Origin: an uncultured Oscillospiraceae bacterium
GTDB lineage: Bacteria > Bacillota > Clostridia > Oscillospirales > Oscillospiraceae
Length of the DNA: 26,540 nt
Reading direction: 5' to 3'
Assembly (NCBI GenBank): GCA_910584805.1
Contig: CAJUCB010000022.1
Span: 1 to 26,540 of the forward strand
The notes below the pieces were generated by a model, which was not told the DNA's origin, made no database searches, and saw only the letters and a program-made list of their open reading frames with translations. This document shows positions 22,403 to 26,540 of this stretch, in pieces. Position numbers and translations under genes: made by a program. Numbering within the stretch: position 1 is the stretch's first letter; each line of letters opens with the position of its first letter.

Positions 22403-23240
22403 ACACGTTACGAAACGCTTTGGATCATTCACCGCCCTAGAGGACATCACCCTCTCCTTCACCCCTGGGGTCTACGGGCTCCTGGCCCCCAACGGGGCGG
22501 GTAAGACCACCCTCATCAAGCTCCTCACCACCCTGCTCTTCCCCACCCAGGGGCAGATTTTATGGGAGGGGGAGGACATCTTCGCCCTGGGGGCGGACTA
22601 CCGGGCCCTGTTGGGCTACCTGCCCCAGCAGTTCGGCTACTACCCCAGCTACAGCCCCCGGCGCTTCCTGGGCTACACCGCCGCCCTGCAATGCCTGCCC
22701 AAGGCCCAGGGGGCACGCCGGGCGGAGGAGCTCTTGGCCCTGGTGGGCCTCTCGGAGGCCATGGACAAGCCCATGAAAACCTTTTCCGGCGGGATGCTCC
22801 AACGGGTGGGCATCGCCGCGGCCATGCTCACCGACCCGGCCCTTCTTATCCTGGATGAGCCCACCGCCGGGCTGGACCCCCGGGAGCGGGTGCGCTTTCG
22901 GAACCTGATCCACAGCTTCGCCCAGGAGCGCATTGTCATCCTCTCCACCCACATCGTCTCGGACATCGAGACCATCGCCGGGCAGATTGTCATGCTCCGG
23001 GACCACAGGCTCTTCTGCTGCGACAGCCCCGCCGCGGTGTGCCAAACATTCCAGGGGAAGATTTTTGAGCTGCCCCTGGGCCTCCCTCTGGCCCCAGGCC
23101 AACGGCTCCTCAGCGAACGGCAAGGGGAGCAGGGGGCGGTGCAGCGGCTGTACTGTCCGGAGCCGCCCCCGGGCGGCGTGGCGGTGGAGCCGGGGTTGGA
23201 GGACGCCTTCCTGTCCATTTACCAGGAGGGGAGCCTATGA
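22386..23240 (+). CDS. ABC transporter ATP-binding protein
   Basis: A 284-aa ATPase of the ABC-2/BcrA-like kind. Walker A is APNGAGKTT (34-42), the Q-loop lies in YLPQQFGYYP, the signature is FSGGMLQRVGIA, Walker B is LLILDEPTAGLDP, and the H-loop is ILSTHI. The C-terminal extension (about 215-284) is typical of export systems. The ATG at 22386 has AAGGAGG eight bases upstream and lies inside the end of the membrane-protein gene; the TTG three bases earlier is rejected. It ends in a 4-bp overlap with the first permease. It should energise export of a peptide, lipid or antibiotic by the two permeases that follow. Confidence 0.95.
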   Translation: MALSVEHVTKRFGSFTALEDITLSFTPGVYGLLAPNGAGKTTLIKLLTTLLFPTQGQILWEGEDIFALGADYRALLGYLPQQFGYYPSYSPRRFLGYTAALQCLPKAQGARRAEELLALVGLSEAMDKPMKTFSGGMLQRVGIAAAMLTDPALLILDEPTAGLDPRERVRFRNLIHSFAQERIVILSTHIVSDIETIAGQIVMLRDHRLFCCDSPAAVCQTFQGKIFELPLGLPLAPGQRLLSERQGEQGAVQRLYCPEPPPGGVAVEPGLEDAFLSIYQEGSL

Positions 23241-24385
23241 GGCTGCTGTGTCATGAATGGCGCAAGCTGCTGCGCCTGCCGGTGTTATGGGGCTTCCTGG
23301 CCCTGTGCCTGGCCTTCAACGGCCTGCTGCTGTATCAGGCGGACGGCCTCCGGGGCTGGTTCAACCAGGGCAGCGCCCTGGCCTCCACCCTGGGGCAGCG
23401 GATGGACGGGGCCTTTGTCCAGGCCCTGGAACAGCGGCCCCCCAGTGAATACGGCAGTGCCGTCCTGGACGCCGCCAGGACAGGGGAAAACATCTTTGAG
23501 ACCTTCCAGCTAGACAAGCTGTGCGCGTACTATCAAAATGGGGTCTTACAGCATTCCCCCTGGGCCCAGGAGAAAATGGCGGAGAAATATGCCAAGCTGG
23601 CCCCCCGCCAGGCCCATCTGGCCCAGACCCAGGCGGCCCTGGACCTCTACGCCGGCCCCGCCACCCAGGCCGCCCATCAATTCCTCTACGGCACCCTGTT
23701 CCGGGCCCTGACCGCAGAGGGGGCCATCTTGGGGATGCTCGGCACCCTGTTCCTCCTGGGCTATGAGGGGATGCACCGCACCACCCTCATGGTGTACAGC
23801 ACCCGCACCGGACGGCGGCGCTTGGTGCTGGGGAAGCTCACCGCCGGGGCCCTGGCGGCGGGGGCGCTGTTCCTGCTGCTGTGTGCCGTGACCCTCGCCG
23901 CCTACTTCACCCTGTGGGACTATCGGGGGGTCTGGGGGGCCAGTGTGTCCAGCCAATTCAACTACATCACTGAACTGCTGGTGCGGCGGCCCTTCCTCCC
24001 CTGGGCGGACTTCACCGTGGGGGGCTATCTGGCGGCAGCGGTCGCCCTGGGGACGCTCTTCTGCGGGGCCTGCGCCCTGTTGGCGGGGCTCATCGGGGCC
24101 CTGACCCCCAACGTCTATTCCGCCGCCCTGCTGCTGGTCCTGCTGCTGCTGGGGGGCACCTACCTCCAAACCCTTGCCGCCCAGGAGGAGGCCTGGCAGG
24201 GCTATTTCCTCCTAAACCTCCAACCCACCGCCACCTGGCTGAGCCTCTCCGGCTGGTTTACGGAGCTGGGGCTCAGCGCCCTGGTGCCCTGGCAGGAGAC
24301 CAAGGCCACCCTGCTGTGCCTGGCCCTCTTTGCCGGAGGCGGGGCCTTGGCGGCGTGGTTCCTCGCCAGAAAGGATGTGAGCTGA
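23237..24385 (+). CDS. ABC-2-type transporter permease, first subunit
   Basis: A 382-aa membrane protein. The first helix is near the N-terminus (LPVLWGFLALCLAFNGLLLYQ). It is followed by a large extracytoplasmic domain of about 140 residues (GSALASTLGQRMDGAFVQAL to GPATQAAHQFLYGTLFRAL), and then about five C-terminal helices. The layout (helix, big loop, helix cluster) is that of ABC-2 permeases of the gut-Firmicute type. It overlaps the ATPase by 4 bp (ATGA) and is followed by a second permease of the same layout after one base, which suggests a heterodimer. The substrate is unknown. Confidence 0.87.
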   Translation: MRLLCHEWRKLLRLPVLWGFLALCLAFNGLLLYQADGLRGWFNQGSALASTLGQRMDGAFVQALEQRPPSEYGSAVLDAARTGENIFETFQLDKLCAYYQNGVLQHSPWAQEKMAEKYAKLAPRQAHLAQTQAALDLYAGPATQAAHQFLYGTLFRALTAEGAILGMLGTLFLLGYEGMHRTTLMVYSTRTGRRRLVLGKLTAGALAAGALFLLLCAVTLAAYFTLWDYRGVWGASVSSQFNYITELLVRRPFLPWADFTVGGYLAAAVALGTLFCGACALLAGLIGALTPNVYSAALLLVLLLLGGTYLQTLAAQEEAWQGYFLLNLQPTATWLSLSGWFTELGLSALVPWQETKATLLCLALFAGGGALAAWFLARKDVS

Positions 24386-24386
24386 C

Positions 24387-25709
24387 ATGCGCCTGTTTCG
24401 ACAGGAGTTGTTCAAAATCATCAACCCCCTGGTCCTGGCCGTGTTGGCCGTGCTGGGGGTGGTATACTTCTTCCTCTTCGCCTCCTTTTCCATTGAGTAT
24501 TTCAGCAACGGGGAGAACGCCAAGGCCCTGTTCCAGCTTTCCAGCGGCTGGGCCCAGCGCTACGGCCCCACCCTGGAGCCGGAGGAGCGGGCAGAGCTGG
24601 ACGGGCAGCGGGAGAGGATGCTGGAGGAGTTTTCCAGCCTGCTTGCAGGCTTCGCCCAGCGGCGGCTGGCGTCGCTGCAGGAAAGGTACGACTACGACAT
24701 GAGCCACGGCTATCCCTTCGATTGGGAGGAATGGAAGCGGGATGTGGCGTTCTACCAAAACCTCCCCTTCCACGACTACAACAGCTTCCTGGCCTACAGC
24801 CAAGCGGCCCTGGAATACCAGGAGCGCAACGGCATTGAGGACTGGAATACCCTCCAAGAGGCCTATCCCTACGCGGGGACAAATGGCCCCATCCCCGAAG
24901 TGACAAACTATTACCAAATCCAAGCCCTGGACAGCTTCCTGGAAGCATACGATAACCTGGAACATAACAGCTACTACCAGACCGCCGCGTTCCAAGCCGC
25001 CCCCCAACACCTTCAGGAGCGCATCCGGGCCTTGGACGCCGGAGGCCGGGGCTACCTGCCCCAGTCTGTTTTGGATTCCACCAGCCAGTACGCCCAGCAC
25101 CTAGCCCTGTGGGTGGTGCTCAGCGTGGTGCTCCTGCTCTCCCCCACCCTGGTGCGGGACCGCCTCCACCGGATGCGTCCCCAGCAATGGGCCTCCCGCC
25201 AGGGGCGGGTGCGGGTGCTGCAAGCCCAGATGGCCGCCGCCCTGGTGAGCGCCTTGGTGCTCACGGTGGTAAACCTGGCCGCCTATGCCCTCCCCTATCT
25301 CAGCCAGGGCCCCCTACGCTTCCGGGATTTCTCCCTCTACAACCGCTACAGCGGCGCACTGTTCCCCTGGTTCGACTGGAGCTTTGGGGCATACCTCCTG
25401 GTGCTGGTGGGGATGTGTTTGCTCTTAGGTCTGGGGGCCGGGGCCTTGACGGTATTTCTGTCCCAGTACAGCGGCAACTACGTGGCCATGCTGCTCAAGG
25501 CGGTACCCTTATTCCTGCTGGCTGGTGCCCTCTTCGCCCCTTGGGTGATGAAATACGCCTTTTTCAACCGGCCTGTGCTTGCGGGCGGCACCGCCACCCT
25601 GTTTCCAGGGGCGGAGCTGCTGTGTGTGCTGGCTCTACTGGCTTTGGGCGCGGCCCTGTGTGCCCTGGCCTGTTGGCGGCAGGGGAAGCGGGAGTTGTTG
25701 GGCCCCTGA
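24387..25709 (+). CDS. ABC-2-type transporter permease, second subunit
   Basis: A 440-aa protein with the same plan as its neighbour. It has a first helix (INPLVLAVLAVLGVVYFFLF), a large extracytoplasmic region of about 210 residues rich in aromatic and acidic residues (HGYPFDWEEWKRDVAFYQNL, then QALDSFLEAYDNLEHNSYYQ), and a cluster of about six C-terminal helices. The start is the ATG at 24387, one base after the first permease's stop. It is the last gene of the operon. No strong terminator follows within the 60 bp before the Rpn gene. It probably pairs with the first permease. Confidence 0.87.
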   Translation: MRLFRQELFKIINPLVLAVLAVLGVVYFFLFASFSIEYFSNGENAKALFQLSSGWAQRYGPTLEPEERAELDGQRERMLEEFSSLLAGFAQRRLASLQERYDYDMSHGYPFDWEEWKRDVAFYQNLPFHDYNSFLAYSQAALEYQERNGIEDWNTLQEAYPYAGTNGPIPEVTNYYQIQALDSFLEAYDNLEHNSYYQTAAFQAAPQHLQERIRALDAGGRGYLPQSVLDSTSQYAQHLALWVVLSVVLLLSPTLVRDRLHRMRPQQWASRQGRVRVLQAQMAAALVSALVLTVVNLAAYALPYLSQGPLRFRDFSLYNRYSGALFPWFDWSFGAYLLVLVGMCLLLGLGAGALTVFLSQYSGNYVAMLLKAVPLFLLAGALFAPWVMKYAFFNRPVLAGGTATLFPGAELLCVLALLALGAALCALACWRQGKRELLGP

Positions 25710-25717
25710 AAAAGGGA

Positions 25718-25746
25718 TGGACGTTCCGGGGCAGCCGTGGTAAAAT
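25718..25746 (+). promoter_or_regulatory. Promoter of the right Rpn copy
   Basis: TGGACG, 17 bp, TAAAAT, with TGG before the -10, then AGAG and the GGTGAGGCCC leader. The same pieces precede the left copy on the minus strand (4000-4029). Confidence 0.58.
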
Positions 25747-25767
25747 AGAGACAACGAGGTGAGGCCC

Positions 25768-26540
25768 GTGGATATAGGGACAACCATGGCCCAAGGGCTG
25801 GCAGATACCAATGCCCGGTACGACGCAGCGTGTAAGCGGGTGCTGTCGGAAAAGTTTATCCTGGCGTGGATTATGAAGTCCTGTCTGGAAGAGTATCGGG
25901 ACTGCAATGTCCGGGAGATTGCGGAGCAGTATATTGAGGGGCAGCCCCAGGTGTCCGCTATCCCGGTGTTGCCGGATGAGAGCGGCACGGTGATCCACGG
26001 CTTGGATACCGAGGATAAATCCATCCATGAGGGTACGGTCACTTATGATATCCGCTTCCGGGCTATCGTCCCCGGCACAGAAGATGTAATCGCCTTGATC
26101 GTCAACGTGGAAGCCCAGAATGATTACTACCCCGGCTATCCTATCCTGAAACGGGGCATATACTATGGCAGCCGGATGATTTCCTCCCAGTATGGCCGGG
26201 AGTTTACCGGGTCCCACTACGAGAAGATCAAAAAAGTCTATTCCATCTGGGTTTGCATGGACCCGCCCAAACGGAAGGAAAATACCATCAACCGCTATCG
26301 TTTGGTGGAAGAACGGTTGGTAGGGGAATCCATAGAACCTGCGAAAGACTACGACCTGCTGTCCGTTGTCATGCTCTGTCTGGGCAAGCCAGAGGGGGAG
26401 AACTACCAGGGCGTATTGAAGATGCTGGATGTGTTGTTCTCCAACGAAACCAGTGTGACAGACAAAAAGAAACTCTTAGAGGATGAGTATGACATCCCAA
26501 TGACGCAGAAACTGGATGAGGAGGTGTCGTCTATGTGTAA
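25768..26540 (+). CDS. Rpn / PD-(D/E)XK nuclease-family protein, 3' end beyond the window
   Basis: A second Rpn-family nuclease, 257 codons of which are visible before the window ends, still open. The start is the GTG at 25768, five bases after GAGGTGA; an in-frame GTG at 25759 is less likely because it lies inside that ribosome binding site. The protein runs MDIGTTMAQGLADTNARYDA, then ACKRVLSEKFILAWIMKSCL, and matches the left copy (2975-3976) almost residue for residue. The nuclease core is intact: TYDIRFRAIVPG, LIVNVEAQND, KKVYSIWVCM. It ends at DEEVSSMC, just where the left copy enters its repeat-bearing tail, so the tail of this copy is unseen. It is oriented opposite to the left copy. 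The role is unknown, as for the other copy. Confidence 0.88.
   Translation, partial: MDIGTTMAQGLADTNARYDAACKRVLSEKFILAWIMKSCLEEYRDCNVREIAEQYIEGQPQVSAIPVLPDESGTVIHGLDTEDKSIHEGTVTYDIRFRAIVPGTEDVIALIVNVEAQNDYYPGYPILKRGIYYGSRMISSQYGREFTGSHYEKIKKVYSIWVCMDPPKRKENTINRYRLVEERLVGESIEPAKDYDLLSVVMLCLGKPEGENYQGVLKMLDVLFSNETSVTDKKKLLEDEYDIPMTQKLDEEVSSMC

Overview
The window looks like a GC-rich, spore-forming gut Firmicute of the Oscillospiraceae type (relatives of Flavonifractor, Intestinimonas, Lawsonibacter). This is an inference. It rests on the spore germination protease gene, an adjacent crt-hbd pair of the butyrate pathway, Gram-positive surface proteins (SLH and sortase type), a zapA-U32 pair, near-consensus sigma-A promoters with AGGAGG ribosome binding sites, and GCC/CTG/GTG-rich codons. 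No 16S rRNA or other marker is present, so the genus is not fixed.

Layout. Bases 1-1100 hold a small XRE regulator and a divergent unknown gene, bounded on both sides by the same hairpin. Bases 1118-4000 hold an SLH-anchored polysaccharide deacetylase and an Rpn/PD-(D/E)XK nuclease. Bases 4075-6780 hold a DUF554 membrane protein and the crt-hbd operon. Bases 6890-10650 are all on the minus strand: a chemoreceptor with a zinc-binding-type sensor, a MATE transporter and ribosomal protein S20. At 10864 gpr starts, followed by a PBECR-type nuclease-fold gene that carries a frameshift.

The stretch 12209-13515 is the least ordinary part. It holds a promoter and terminator enclosing an unassigned structured RNA of about 250 nt, then a promoter flanked by two large palindromes ahead of an AP2-domain gene, then two tandem c-di-GMP-I (GEMM) riboswitches. 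The riboswitches lead into a large sortase-type surface protein with an acidic stalk, a beta-helix repeat region, a pilin-like domain, a proline-rich spacer and a VPATG signal. That gene also has a one-base frameshift as sequenced.

Bases 16900-20920 hold a YcxB-like protein, zapA, a U32 peptidase-family protein and a Cof-type HAD phosphatase. Bases 21040-25709 are a tightly overlapping operon: an ECF sigma factor with an ECF-like promoter, a six-helix membrane protein, an ABC ATPase and two large ABC-2-type permeases. The window ends inside a second Rpn nuclease gene that is closely similar, promoter included, to the one at 2975-3976 but lies in the opposite orientation.

Functionally, several genes concern the cell envelope and its response to the outside: the deacetylase, adhesin, chemoreceptor, MATE pump and ECF-ABC operon. 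The c-di-GMP riboswitches tie the adhesin to the motile/sessile decision. Two genes have single-base deletions relative to their evident reading frames, so assembly error must be excluded before calling them pseudogenes.
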